Shown here in pieces: positions 8,554 to 16,694 of a stretch of 64,000 nucleotides of DNA. A model generated the notes under the pieces. It ran no database searches, was not told the origin of the DNA, and saw nothing but the letters and a program-made list of their open reading frames with translations. A program made the translations under genes and the position numbers. The stretch is taken from contig NZ_JAUSZN010000001.1 in NCBI RefSeq assembly GCF_030817595.1, positions 4,781,501 through 4,845,500 of the forward strand, read 5' to 3'. Position 1 is the stretch's first letter. Each line of letters begins with the position of its first letter. The stretch is from Neobacillus niacini. Its GTDB lineage: Bacteria > Bacillota > Bacilli > Bacillales > Cytobacillaceae.

Positions 8554-9921
8554 ATGATGAAAAAGTTTGGAGTAAAAGACCAAGTTGGGTATATGCTGGG
8601 AGATGTTGGTGGAAGTTTCGTTAACTTGTATATTGGGTCTTTCTTTATTGTCTTTTGTACGTATGTATTAGGTGTAAGCCCTTACTTTATGGGGACAATG
8701 TTTTTAGTCGGAAAGATATTCGATGCCATTGTCACTGGAATTATGGGAACCATTACGGACCGTTACAGAGTAGGAAAAAGTGGAAATAAGTTCTTGCCTT
8801 GGATCAGCTTTTCTAAATGGTTACTAGCTGCAGCATGTTTACTCGCTTTTGCTGATATTTCAAGTTGGGGATCTACCGCGACTCATATTTGGGTAGTCGC
8901 TGCTTATTTGTTCTTCTGTGTTGCGTATACGGCTGATGCCATTCCATATGGTTCATTAGCATCGGTTATCACCAATGATCCTGTTGAACGTACAAAATTA
9001 TCTCGTGCCCGTTCAATCGGCGGTATGATTGTTGGCGTTGGATTCTTATCGTTTGTTCCTATGTTCATCTATGATAAAGCTGGGAATGTGGTTCCTGAAG
9101 CATTCTTCTATATTGCTATTGTCTTTAGTATTTTATCATTATTATCCTATACAGGGCTTGTAAAATTAACAACTGAACGTATCCGTGACGAAAAGCCTGC
9201 TGGTACTAAGCCGGATTACGATTTCAAGGATGCATTTAAAGAGGCATTTTCCAACAGACCATTAATCGGTATGATGGTTGCAACGCTAGGTTCTACCTTA
9301 ATTATTTCAGGTGTTACTACTTTAGCTGCTTATGTATTTGCAGAGTATTACAACATGCCTAGTGCCTTTGCAATCAACTCTTTCATTAGCATGGGAATTA
9401 TCCTTGTGTTATTCGTTGTTATTCCAAAACTCGTAGCAAAATTCAATAAACGAAACTTAATTCTTGCTACATCCGCATTCAGTTTAGTTGCTTCCGCATT
9501 AATGACTCTAGTTACTTTTGAAAATGTATATGTATTTGCGGCATTATACAATTTCGCAACAATTGGTTCATCCGTGTTTGTTATCCTTGTCTGGGCGTTA
9601 GTTACAGACTGTATCGATTATACAGAGTACAAAACAGGAAAGAAAATTGAAGGAACGCTTTACTCCCTCTATTCTTTCGCACGTAAAGTAGGTATGGGAT
9701 TAGGAGCAGCGGTTGGAAGTTACTCTTTAGGCTGGGTTGGCTTTGTATCTGGTGCAAAAACACAACCACAAGAAGTGGCCGAAGGAATCTTAAAAATGTA
9801 CACAGGTATGCCAGTTGTCGCTTTTATTCTCATTCTTATCGGTGTTGGCTTAATCTTTAACTTAAATTCAAAGAGCACAAATGAAATGTATGCTGTATTA
9901 AAAGAAAGAAGAGCTTCGTAA
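8554..9921 (+). CDS. GPH family sugar:cation symporter (MelB/XynP-like)
   Basis: This 455-aa membrane protein has about twelve spans and belongs to the glycoside-pentoside-hexuronide symporters. It opens with VKDQVGYMLGDVGG, the family's N-terminal signature, and has the span-2/3 loop region FDAIVTGIMGTITDRYR and the late LVWALVTDCIDYTEYKTGKK motif typical of the family. It imports a glycoside, pentoside or hexuronide with Na+ or H+. The following hydrolase gene is 34 bases away, so they form an operon. Expression is probably activated by the AraC protein upstream and repressed by CcpA. Substrate unknown. Confidence 0.88.
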   Translation: MMKKFGVKDQVGYMLGDVGGSFVNLYIGSFFIVFCTYVLGVSPYFMGTMFLVGKIFDAIVTGIMGTITDRYRVGKSGNKFLPWISFSKWLLAAACLLAFADISSWGSTATHIWVVAAYLFFCVAYTADAIPYGSLASVITNDPVERTKLSRARSIGGMIVGVGFLSFVPMFIYDKAGNVVPEAFFYIAIVFSILSLLSYTGLVKLTTERIRDEKPAGTKPDYDFKDAFKEAFSNRPLIGMMVATLGSTLIISGVTTLAAYVFAEYYNMPSAFAINSFISMGIILVLFVVIPKLVAKFNKRNLILATSAFSLVASALMTLVTFENVYVFAALYNFATIGSSVFVILVWALVTDCIDYTEYKTGKKIEGTLYSLYSFARKVGMGLGAAVGSYSLGWVGFVSGAKTQPQEVAEGILKMYTGMPVVAFILILIGVGLIFNLNSKSTNEMYAVLKERRAS

Positions 9922-9955
9922 TTATAAAGAGATTCCATGATAGGAGAGATATACT

Positions 9956-10807
9956 TTGCGAAATAGATTCCTTTCAAAACTCACAAATGGGGAAGTCGAA
10001 GAGTATTTAAAAGGTAATGATATAATTTATGTTCCAGTTGGGGTAACCGAAACGCATGGAGCTTTGCCACTAGATTCTGAAACAGTTTTAGCCGAAGCGA
10101 TTGCTTTAAAAATGGCTGAAGCATCAGATGGGCTTGTATTGCACAATTTACCTTATTTCTTTCCAGGCGGAACGATTGTTGGTCGGGGAACAATACAAAT
10201 GAGCGTAAGGGACGGAATGGCTTATTTAGATAAGATAGCCAAGTCCTTACTAAATCAAGGCTTTAGACGCCAAATTTATATCACTAGTCATGGTCCAGCT
10301 CATATGACCGTAAGTGGTATGGTTCGTGATTTCTTTGATGAAACAAAGGTGCCGATCTTGTATATGGATGTTATAAAAGCAGGTGAAGCAGCCCATTTCA
10401 ATTTGATGGAGTCATTCCATGATATGTCCATTGGTGCTTATAAAATTTTAGGCAGATTAGAGGATGTTCCATTGAATATTCCAGAATCTCATTCTGTTAC
10501 CTATGATGTTGGGCATATGTTAGCAGGGATGGGGAAGAATCCTGGTAATTTATTAGGGAAATATGCATACCAATCTGGTGCGGTGGGTTCTTACTTTGAT
10601 GCACCATCTGATCATATGGCTACACCACTTTTGAAAACAGCTGAAGAAAGAGAAGTTTTTGCTGATAGGGGTGTTCAAGCGATTGATGAACTTGTAAAGG
10701 CATTAGATATGCCTGCGATCGTTGAAACACTTCGTCAAGTGGATGTTTATACGAAGGATATTATTCTCCCAAAATACGGGGCACATTTTCCAGGTGGGAA
10801 GGCGTAA
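9956..10807 (+). CDS. Creatininase family metal-dependent hydrolase
   Basis: This 283-aa protein has the creatininase amidohydrolase layout. GVTETHGALPLDSE near residue 24 matches the Glu-x-His...Asp metal-ligand motif, followed by RGTIQMS, ITSHGPAH (the usual GHGGN position) and a later MSIGAYK region. Family members open small cyclic amides, or act on keto-inositols and deazaflavin precursors. The TTG start has TAGGAGA nine bases before it. Placement behind a sugar symporter argues for a ring-opening or hydrolysis step in carbohydrate catabolism rather than creatinine metabolism. That inference rests on context only. Confidence 0.75.
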   Translation: MRNRFLSKLTNGEVEEYLKGNDIIYVPVGVTETHGALPLDSETVLAEAIALKMAEASDGLVLHNLPYFFPGGTIVGRGTIQMSVRDGMAYLDKIAKSLLNQGFRRQIYITSHGPAHMTVSGMVRDFFDETKVPILYMDVIKAGEAAHFNLMESFHDMSIGAYKILGRLEDVPLNIPESHSVTYDVGHMLAGMGKNPGNLLGKYAYQSGAVGSYFDAPSDHMATPLLKTAEEREVFADRGVQAIDELVKALDMPAIVETLRQVDVYTKDIILPKYGAHFPGGKA

Positions 10808-10815
10808 AAATATGT

Positions 10816-10853
10816 CGTGCGAACCTTATGGATTCGCACGGCTTGTTTTGTTT
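10816..10853 (+). terminator. Terminator of the symporter-hydrolase operon
   Basis: CGTGCGAA and TTCGCACG are perfect 8-base arms, followed by GCTTGTTTTGTTT. Confidence 0.8.
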
Positions 10854-10899
10854 ATAATTCAGATTTTTCGACGCATAAGGCAAAATAGAAATATAAGAA

Positions 10900-11122
10900 C
10901 AGGTTAAGCACTCGTCTGATAAATAGACGGAAGAATTCCGCCTAATTAGAAAATAGCATGGAAACTAGCATAAATAAACGGAGAGATTCCGCCTAATGAT
11001 TCGCAAAACGGGAAAATGGGGGGAGTTTGCTTTGCATAAGCGGAAAAACTCCGCCTATATACCCCGAAATGAGTGCCATTCTGCAATTAACCGGAAATTC
11101 TCCGCCTATTTTTTTCGAAGGT
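10900..11122. repeat. Palindrome array, left copy (four 21-nt units)
   Basis: This 223-base block is the left member of a near-identical direct-repeat pair (right copy 12171-12395). It holds four imperfect palindromes with cores such as CGGAAGAATTCCG and flanks TAG..CTA, at 10924-10944, 10975-10995, 11037-11057 and 11088-11108. Start-to-start spacing is 51, 62 and 51 bases, and the right copy has the same spacing. Outside the palindromes the inter-unit sequence is also conserved between copies, so the whole block was duplicated. The layout recalls REP elements kept near a dedicated nuclease. Confidence 0.9.
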
Positions 11123-11525
11123 TGATAACCCTAGCGGTAACTTACATACTAGTATTATAGGTAATTGAGGTTAATAGCCAAAGACCTCTCCTTGAGGTTG
11201 GGAGGGTAGAAATTATATTATTGTCGAAATATAAAGAAACCAAATTGACAAATATTAGAATTCTATTAAACTAAAAATAGTTGTATCCATTCTTTTTATT
11301 GCTACGCCACCCACACTAAACCTCTTTTTTCACTCAAATTGCATGAATCATCTCCATTATTTTATCTATTCAAACGTCGAAAAGATTCATGGTAACTCAA
11401 GAGAAGTAAACCTTTTATATGTGGTGCGGTTATTTTTACACCGACTCAATTGAATGAGCACAAGGAAGAGAAGAGTAAAGAGCTCTGTAAAAGACAAGAG
11501 CCAAATTAGATAGGAGTAGGATGCT
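11123..11525. other. Intergenic region before the nuclease gene
   Basis: I see no gene in these 403 bases. They contain a GAGGTTAATAGCCAAAGACCTC-like stem region (about 11167-11200) whose TGAGGTTAATAGCCA part also occurs at 7539-7553, and AT-rich sequence that may hold the nuclease promoter. Confidence 0.5.
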
Positions 11526-12191
11526 ATGGGATTTGAAGAAGAATACCAGGCCTTTATGAATGGTCACTTGGAAGCAAGAACCGGTGAACGGCTGCGGCGC
11601 TTACAAGAAGGTCACAACCAGGCTGAAATGTTGTTTTTGAAGCAAGTGTGGTGGCCCTCATTTTCCCACTTTCGCTATCTTCATCCAGAGTATGAAGTCG
11701 ATGATTTCAAAGATGGTAAAAAGTATTTGGATTTTGCTTATATTCGTCCCGCCATCCGGATTTGTCTTGAGGTCGACGGGTATGGCCCTCATCTAAAGAA
11801 CATAAGCAGATGGCAATTTGCAGACAACCTGGAACGTCAAAACCAGTTGGTGATTGACGGATGGACCGTAATCCGTTTTTCTTATGATCAAGTTAGTGAG
11901 AAGCCTCGTCGTTGCCAACAGATTGTTCAGCAAGTGATTGGCCGATGGCTAGGTGATGAATTGGACCAGACCACCTCTTTGTCTTTTCTTGAAAAGGAAG
12001 TGCTTCGTCTAGCGATTCGAAAAGGAGAAGCCATATCCCCTATAGAAGTCGAAACGTATTTGAAGTTAACTGACAAAACCGTAAAAAAAGTACTCTCTCA
12101 ACTAGTCGATAAGAAGATGCTGATTCCTGCATCTGGGAACATGAGGGTCCGCACTTATCGGTTGGGGGATCAGGTTAAGCACCCGATCTGA
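11526..12191 (+). CDS. DUF559-type PD-(D/E)XK nuclease with C-terminal winged helix
   Basis: This 221-aa protein has a central nuclease-like core. Asp69 in YLDFAY, then Glu82 and Asp84 in CLEVDGYGPH, then a helix with LERQNQLVIDGW and strand TVIRFSYDQV follow the order of DUF559/Vsr-like endonuclease domains. A leucine-rich helix-turn-helix, probably a winged helix, spans about residues 150-215. No restriction or methylase partner is adjacent. The gene sits between two nearly identical palindrome arrays, and its last six codons lie inside the right array. The start follows AGGAG with an 8-base gap; an upstream ATG at 11521 is out of frame and soon stops. Function unproven; a REP-associated nuclease is the leading idea. 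Confidence 0.8.
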   Translation: MGFEEEYQAFMNGHLEARTGERLRRLQEGHNQAEMLFLKQVWWPSFSHFRYLHPEYEVDDFKDGKKYLDFAYIRPAIRICLEVDGYGPHLKNISRWQFADNLERQNQLVIDGWTVIRFSYDQVSEKPRRCQQIVQQVIGRWLGDELDQTTSLSFLEKEVLRLAIRKGEAISPIEVETYLKLTDKTVKKVLSQLVDKKMLIPASGNMRVRTYRLGDQVKHPI

Positions 12192-12395
12192 AAAATAGAC
12201 GGAAGAATTCCGCCTAATTAAAAAATAGCATGGAAACTAGGCTAAATAGACGGAGAGATTCCGCCTAATGACTCTTAAAACGGGTAAATGGGGGGAGTTT
12301 GCTTTGCATAAGCGGAAAAACTCCGCCTATATACCCCGAAATGAGTGCCATTCGGCAATTAACCGGAAATTCTCCGCTTATTTTTTTCGCTGGTT
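12171..12395. repeat. Palindrome array, right copy (four 21-nt units)
   Basis: This is the second copy of the 10900-11122 block, with palindromes at 12196-12216, 12247-12267, 12309-12329 and 12360-12380 (spacing 51, 62, 51). It begins inside the coding sequence of the nuclease gene (CAGGTTAAGCAC at 12171) and supplies that gene's final codons and stop. The two copies differ at scattered positions, with the changes mainly outside the stems. Confidence 0.9.
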
Positions 12396-12445
12396 ACTCA
12401 AGCTTAGAAACCGTGCCGCATCAAAATGAGTTTGCTAAATCAAAG

Positions 12446-14019
12446 CTAGCTAGTAGGCAAAAAAACTCTAACTTCGGTCCCCTTATTTACTTCACTAGTA
12501 ATCTTTATCGTACCATTATGTTTTTCAATGATACGATTTGAAGTTAACAATCCCAGCCCTGTCCCCTTTTCCTTAGTTGAGAAGAATGGCTCACCTATCT
12601 TCTTTAATCGTTCTTCCTCAATACCACATCCATTGTCAATAAAGGTAATTTCTACTCCACTTTCTGGGACATTCCTCAAATATATAAAAATATCCCCATT
12701 ACTTCCAATGGCTTCAATCGCATTTTGAAATATATTAATCAACACTTGCTTTATTTCGTTGGGGTTACACATGATTTGGTAAGACTGATCTAGTTCTGAA
12801 TGAATCATAATATTTCTCAGGTTAGTTTGACTTTCAAAAAGAGTAATTACATTACTAACAAGATGATCCATACGCTGAAGAGATTTTGGTGAGTTTTGGT
12901 TTGGTTTCGCTAATGATAAGTATTCGGAAACAATAGACTCAATTCTCACTATTTCACTTAACATAATTTGTAAATAATCGGGATTGAATTCACGTACTTG
13001 CTTAGCTAACTGGATAAACCCTTTTATTGAAGTTAGCGGGTTACGGATTTCATATGCAACACCAGCAGCAAGTTCGCCTACCACAGCAAGTTTTTCTGAT
13101 CTTAAAACGAGGTCATATGCCTTCTTTTGTTCTGTAATATTACGGCCTATCACCAATAAATTTTTCCTACTGCCGTCTGCAAAAAAAGTAGGAACCTTTA
13201 TAATATCGAATGTAGCAGAGAATTGATTTTCTATAGCAAGATCCAATTCGAATCTAAACGGTATACCCTTCTCCCAAGAAATTTCATCGTTTGAAAAGCA
13301 ATTTTGAAAGTTTCTAAACCATTCATTTTCGGAAAAAAGTTCTTCCAGATGTTTGTTCCTATAATCAATATCCTTCAGTTTAAATAAATCTTTAGCATAC
13401 TGATTCATTTCAATAAATCTTCCTGTGCTATCCTGAATATAAATTAAATCGGGCATTGAATTGATTAGAGCTAAAATTTGTTGTTCATTGTCCTTTCTTA
13501 CTTCTTCCTTTTTCGCATTATCATCTCTTTCTACTGCTCTGCTATAGCGAATCTGCAGGAAAGCGACTAGAAAGGTAACAGAAAGTGTAAATAGGAAGTA
13601 AGAAAAGTCACCTTCGCGATAAGTATAATTAAGACGTTCTTCGTATTTATAAAAATGGGCACCTATAAAAATACTCAGTATACTCATTAAAAGTACTGGG
13701 CGGTAATCATGATATAAAGATAAAATAAAAATCACTAAAAAATGAGGTAGAAATTAGCTATTACAGGCTCATTATCTATAAGTACAAAGGTAACAAATGA
13801 CATTCCCAGTACACATAAATACATGGTTTGCTTAATAAAAATTTTCTTGTAAACGAAAATTGATATTGTTCCACATACTAATAGCCCACTACCAAAAAGG
13901 ATAGCGATAAAAATAGGATCTTTATCTTTTAAAATTTGGACTAGCATACATAGGATAAAACAGCCCCATAAAATACTGATTAACAAAACATTTTTATTGT
14001 GTAATTTTTGAATGTTCAC
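12446..14019 (-). pseudogene. Membrane-bound PAS histidine kinase, frameshifted and lacking the phospho-acceptor His
   Basis: Two minus-strand frames make one kinase. The first (14019-13735, GTG start behind GAGGAG) encodes about three membrane helices and stops at TAG. The second (from 13735) continues the membrane region, then a PAS domain (ALINSMPDLIYIQDSTGRF), a dimerisation domain and an ATPase domain with intact N, G1 and G2 boxes (NIFQNAIEA, DNGCGIE, KGTGLGL). The frames join at a run of six A's on the plus strand (13737-13742); one more base restores a single ~520-aa protein. In the H box the expected AHEIRNP reads AYEIRNP: the His codon CAT is TAT (13052-13054). Both lesions point to a dying gene. 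Confidence 0.85.
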
Positions 14020-14203
14020 TTTTTGTTTCTCCTCTAAGAAATGAATGGCTGCTTTTTAATTAACATGATATTATGGCTCCCATAATTTTACGATGAAAAA
14101 TTATATTAATATTATCATAGTCGGGCTGCCTTTTATTTACCAAACCTCAAAAAAGTAAAAAATGGTGATTAATTTTATTGGAAATTTAATAAGTATTGCG
14201 CTC

Positions 14204-14256
14204 AAAAAAGGCACAACTAGCGGATAGTAGCTAGTTGTGCCTTTTTCCGTTTAATG
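14204..14256. terminator. Strong bidirectional hairpin
   Basis: AAAAAGGCACAACTAGC and GCTAGTTGTGCCTTTTT form perfect 17-base arms around an 8-base loop, with A and T tracts on both sides. It insulates the kduI operon from upstream transcription. Confidence 0.85.
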
Positions 14257-14297
14257 TGATCCAGCGCAAGAAGCCCAGCGACTAGTTGTTTAGACCA

Positions 14298-14334
14298 AGA
14301 GAACCGTCCCCATGGAAACATGGAAAGGTTCACG
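14298..14334 (-). repeat. GGGGACGGTTCT-family repeat fragment, copy 2
   Basis: AGAGAACCGTCCCCATGG followed by CATGGAAAGGTTCACG is a short inverted form of the dispersed element. Confidence 0.6.
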
Positions 14335-14366
14335 ATTTCTTCACATTATACCTAGTTTTTTTGCAA

Positions 14367-14380
14367 AGAAAGCGTTATAA
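14367..14380 (+). promoter_or_regulatory. cre-like site upstream of kduI
   Basis: AGAAAGCGTTATAA matches 12 of 14 positions of the CcpA cre consensus. It overlaps a TATAAT-like sequence at 14376-14381. Confidence 0.45.
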
Positions 14381-14397
14381 TTAAATTATGAAACATA

Positions 14398-14414
14398 GTT
14401 CCACAATACGGAAC
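14398..14414 (+). promoter_or_regulatory. KdgR-type operator upstream of kduI
   Basis: GTTCC-N7-GGAAC is a perfect inverted repeat. The same layout, GTTCT-N7-GGAAC, occurs at 19614-19630 beside the kdgR gene, so both are probable binding sites of that IclR-family repressor. Confidence 0.65.
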
Positions 14415-14447
14415 GAATTAACAGCTACATAAAAGGAGATGTACACT

Positions 14448-15278
14448 TTGGATATCAGGTATTCGACACACCCAGATCATGCCAAAACATTTACGACGGA
14501 AGACATTCGGAAACATTATTTAATAGAAGAGTTATTTGTACCAGGAGAAACTAAACTCGTTTATTCGATGGAAGAACGTGCAATTATTGGAGGTGTCACT
14601 CCGATTGAAGAAAGTATTTCTTTAAAGGGTAATGATCAGATGAAAGCTGAATATTTCCTAGAGCGAAGAGAAGTTGGGATTTTCAATGTTGGCGGTACTG
14701 GAAGTATCACGGTTGATGGTGAAACGTACGCGATGGAAAATAAAGATTGCTTGTATATCGGTTTAGGTAAAAAAGAGTTGCTTTTCACAAGTGAATCAGC
14801 AGAAAGCCCTGCAAAATTTTACTTGTACTCTGCTCCAGCTCACAAAGAATATCCGACCCAACACGTGGCATTTAAAGATATTGAAGGTGATCGATTAGGC
14901 GCATTAGAAACAGCAAATGATCGTGTAATTCGCAGAATGATTCACAAAGAAGGCATTCAGAGCTGTCAGGTTGTTATGGGGATGACTCAATTAAGTACGG
15001 GAAGTGTGTGGAACTCAATGCCAACACATACACATGACCGTAGAAGTGAAGTTTACCTTTACATTGACTTAGCTGAAAATGCAAGAATGTTCCATATGAT
15101 GGGCGAGCCAACACAAACGCGTCATATTGTCATGAAAAATGAAGAAGCGGTGATTTCTCCTCCATGGTCCATTCATTGTGGAGCTGCTACTAGTAATTAT
15201 ACGTTTATCTGGGCAATGGCAGGCGATAATAAAACCTACAACGACATGGATCAAGTAACAATGGACGAATTGAGATAA
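14448..15278 (+). CDS. kduI: 5-dehydro-4-deoxy-D-glucuronate isomerase
   Basis: KduI is a zinc cupin that converts 5-keto-4-deoxyuronate to 3-deoxy-D-glycero-2,5-hexodiulosonate in pectin breakdown. I choose TTG at 14448, about eight bases after AAAGGAGAT, because the upstream ATG at 14439 overlaps the ribosome site; the resulting 276-aa protein starts MDIRYSTHPDHAKTF, like known KduI. Zinc ligands are visible in MPTHTHDRRSEVY and PPWSIHCGA, and the typical YFLERREVGIFNVGGTGSI and FHMMGEPTQTRHIVM segments are present. It is the first gene of the KDG operon, with a KdgR-type operator upstream. Confidence 0.95.
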   Translation: MDIRYSTHPDHAKTFTTEDIRKHYLIEELFVPGETKLVYSMEERAIIGGVTPIEESISLKGNDQMKAEYFLERREVGIFNVGGTGSITVDGETYAMENKDCLYIGLGKKELLFTSESAESPAKFYLYSAPAHKEYPTQHVAFKDIEGDRLGALETANDRVIRRMIHKEGIQSCQVVMGMTQLSTGSVWNSMPTHTHDRRSEVYLYIDLAENARMFHMMGEPTQTRHIVMKNEEAVISPPWSIHCGAATSNYTFIWAMAGDNKTYNDMDQVTMDELR

Positions 15279-15325
15279 TTTGTATTAACCAGACTACTAA
15301 AATAGAAAAATAGAGGTGCTAGATA

Positions 15326-16102
15326 ATGAGTTTACGACATTTTTCATTAGACTTTTTTAATTTAACAGGTAAGGTTGCAATCGTGACAGGAGGAAATACT
15401 GGTCTTGGCCAAGGGTATGCTGTTGCATTAGCGAAAGCAGGTGCCGATCTATTTGTTGTCTCTTACGACACGAACTGGGATGAAACAAGAGAGCTGATCG
15501 AAGAAACAGGAAGAAAAGTATATTTCCATCAAGCCGATTTAACAGCTAGAGAAACTTTACAGCAAGTTGTTGATACTTGCCTAAGTGAATATGGAAGAAT
15601 TGATGTTCTTGTAAATAACGCTGGGACCATCAGACGTAATCCGTTACTTGAATACAAAGAAGAAGATTGGGATGCTGTTATGGAAATTAACCTGAACTCT
15701 GTCTATCTTTTAAGCCAAGCGGTTGCTAAAGTAATGGTCGAGCAAAGAAGCGGAAAAATCATTAATATTTGTTCCATGCTTTCATTCCAAGGTGGTAAAT
15801 TTGTTCCGCCGTACACAGCAAGTAAACATGCCGTTGCGGGTATTACCAAGTCGTTTGCAAATGAGTTAGCACAATACAATGTTCAAATCAATGCGATTGC
15901 ACCAGGCTATGTGGCAACAGCGAATACAGCTCCAATTCGCGCAGATGAAGAGCGTAGTGCAGATATTCTTTCTCGTATTCCAGCTGGCCGTTGGGCTACT
16001 CCGGCAGACTACATGGGAGTCGTTGTATTCCTAGCTAGTCAAGCATCTGACTATATGAACGGACATGTTCTTGCAGTTGACGGCGGTTGGTTAGTCCGCT
16101 AA
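15326..16102 (+). CDS. kduD: 2-dehydro-3-deoxy-D-gluconate 5-dehydrogenase (SDR)
   Basis: This 258-aa short-chain dehydrogenase reduces 3-deoxy-D-glycero-2,5-hexodiulosonate to KDG with NAD(P)H. The cofactor motif TGGNTGLGQG is near residue 21, NNAG near residue 95, and the catalytic Ser with YTASK near residue 156. The C-terminus MNGHVLAVDGGWLVR is typical of KduD and gluconate 5-dehydrogenases. It follows kduI by 47 bases with a GAGGTG ribosome site, which supports the assignment over a generic SDR. Confidence 0.93.
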   Translation: MSLRHFSLDFFNLTGKVAIVTGGNTGLGQGYAVALAKAGADLFVVSYDTNWDETRELIEETGRKVYFHQADLTARETLQQVVDTCLSEYGRIDVLVNNAGTIRRNPLLEYKEEDWDAVMEINLNSVYLLSQAVAKVMVEQRSGKIINICSMLSFQGGKFVPPYTASKHAVAGITKSFANELAQYNVQINAIAPGYVATANTAPIRADEERSADILSRIPAGRWATPADYMGVVVFLASQASDYMNGHVLAVDGGWLVR

Positions 16103-16135
16103 CACAGGGTGCAGACATCGGAAGGGCTGATAACG

Positions 16136-16585
16136 TTGCTAAAAGGTAAATTAAATGATTTAGTAGAAAGCCAGATTCTCTCTGAAAAAATACAATCTAC
16201 TTTACTTCTATTAAAAGAACATGACTTTTCAGCCTATCCTGCTGGACGTCATGAAATGGTTGAGGATTTGTTCTTCTTTTTGAACGAATATGAAACGAAA
16301 GAAGCAGAAGCTTGCTTTTGGGAAGCTCACCAAGTTTATCTAGACTTTCATTACATTCTAGAAGGTAATGAGAACATAGCAGTCGATCATATCGAACGTC
16401 AGCAGGTAAAAGAAGACTACAATGAAGAGAAGGATGCCACCTTTTTTGAAGGGGATGTCCATTCGATTATTACAATGAATCCGGGAGACGTTATGATCTG
16501 TCTCCCAGAGGATTCTCATATGGCGGGAATTATCGCTGGCGAGAAACAAAGGGTAAGAAAAGTAGTTCTTAAAGTGAAATTGTAA
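16136..16585 (+). CDS. YhcH/YjgK/YiaL family protein (DUF386)
   Basis: This 149-aa single-domain beta-barrel protein belongs to the YhcH/EbgC group. Such proteins occur in sialate, uronate and 2-oxogulonate operons and are thought to act as sugar anomerases or isomerases. Conserved features are AGRHEMV near residue 35, the WEAHQVYLDFHYILEG block, and the C-terminal PGDVMICLPEDSHMAG with its metal-binding His. I prefer TTG at 16136, nine bases after GGAAGGG, to GTG at 16109. It lies within the KDG operon between kduD and kdgT. Confidence 0.85.
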   Translation: MLKGKLNDLVESQILSEKIQSTLLLLKEHDFSAYPAGRHEMVEDLFFFLNEYETKEAEACFWEAHQVYLDFHYILEGNENIAVDHIERQQVKEDYNEEKDATFFEGDVHSIITMNPGDVMICLPEDSHMAGIIAGEKQRVRKVVLKVKL

Positions 16586-16613
16586 GCGACAACATACAGA
16601 ATAATAGATAAAA

Positions 16614-16627
16614 TGAAAACGGTTTTA
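16614..16627 (+). promoter_or_regulatory. cre site upstream of kdgT
   Basis: TGAAAACGGTTTTA matches 13 of 14 cre positions. It lies 68 bases before kdgT and suggests separate CcpA control of the transporter part of the operon. Confidence 0.6.
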
Positions 16628-16694
16628 AGCAAAACATTGTTGTATTCCAGTAAATTAAATATCCTTATGTAGACTTGAGAGGTAGGTATTCAAC

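Larger units (their letters stand above)
14020..14447. other. Divergent intergenic region before kduI
   Basis: These 428 bases hold the promoter side of the broken kinase, a strong terminator-like hairpin, a partial GGGGACGGTTCT-family repeat, a cre-like site and a KdgR-type operator. I see no gene. Confidence 0.6.

Noticed and set aside
10924..11108. Possible CRISPR array
   Set aside because: Units are imperfect palindromes that differ from each other, the spacers are uneven (about 30 and 41 bases) and are themselves repeated in the second array, and there are no cas genes.
10900..12395. Insertion sequence or composite transposon flanked by direct repeats
   Set aside because: No transposase, no terminal inverted repeats at the outer edges and no obvious target duplication. 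The enclosed protein looks like a DUF559 nuclease, not a DDE or HUH transposase.
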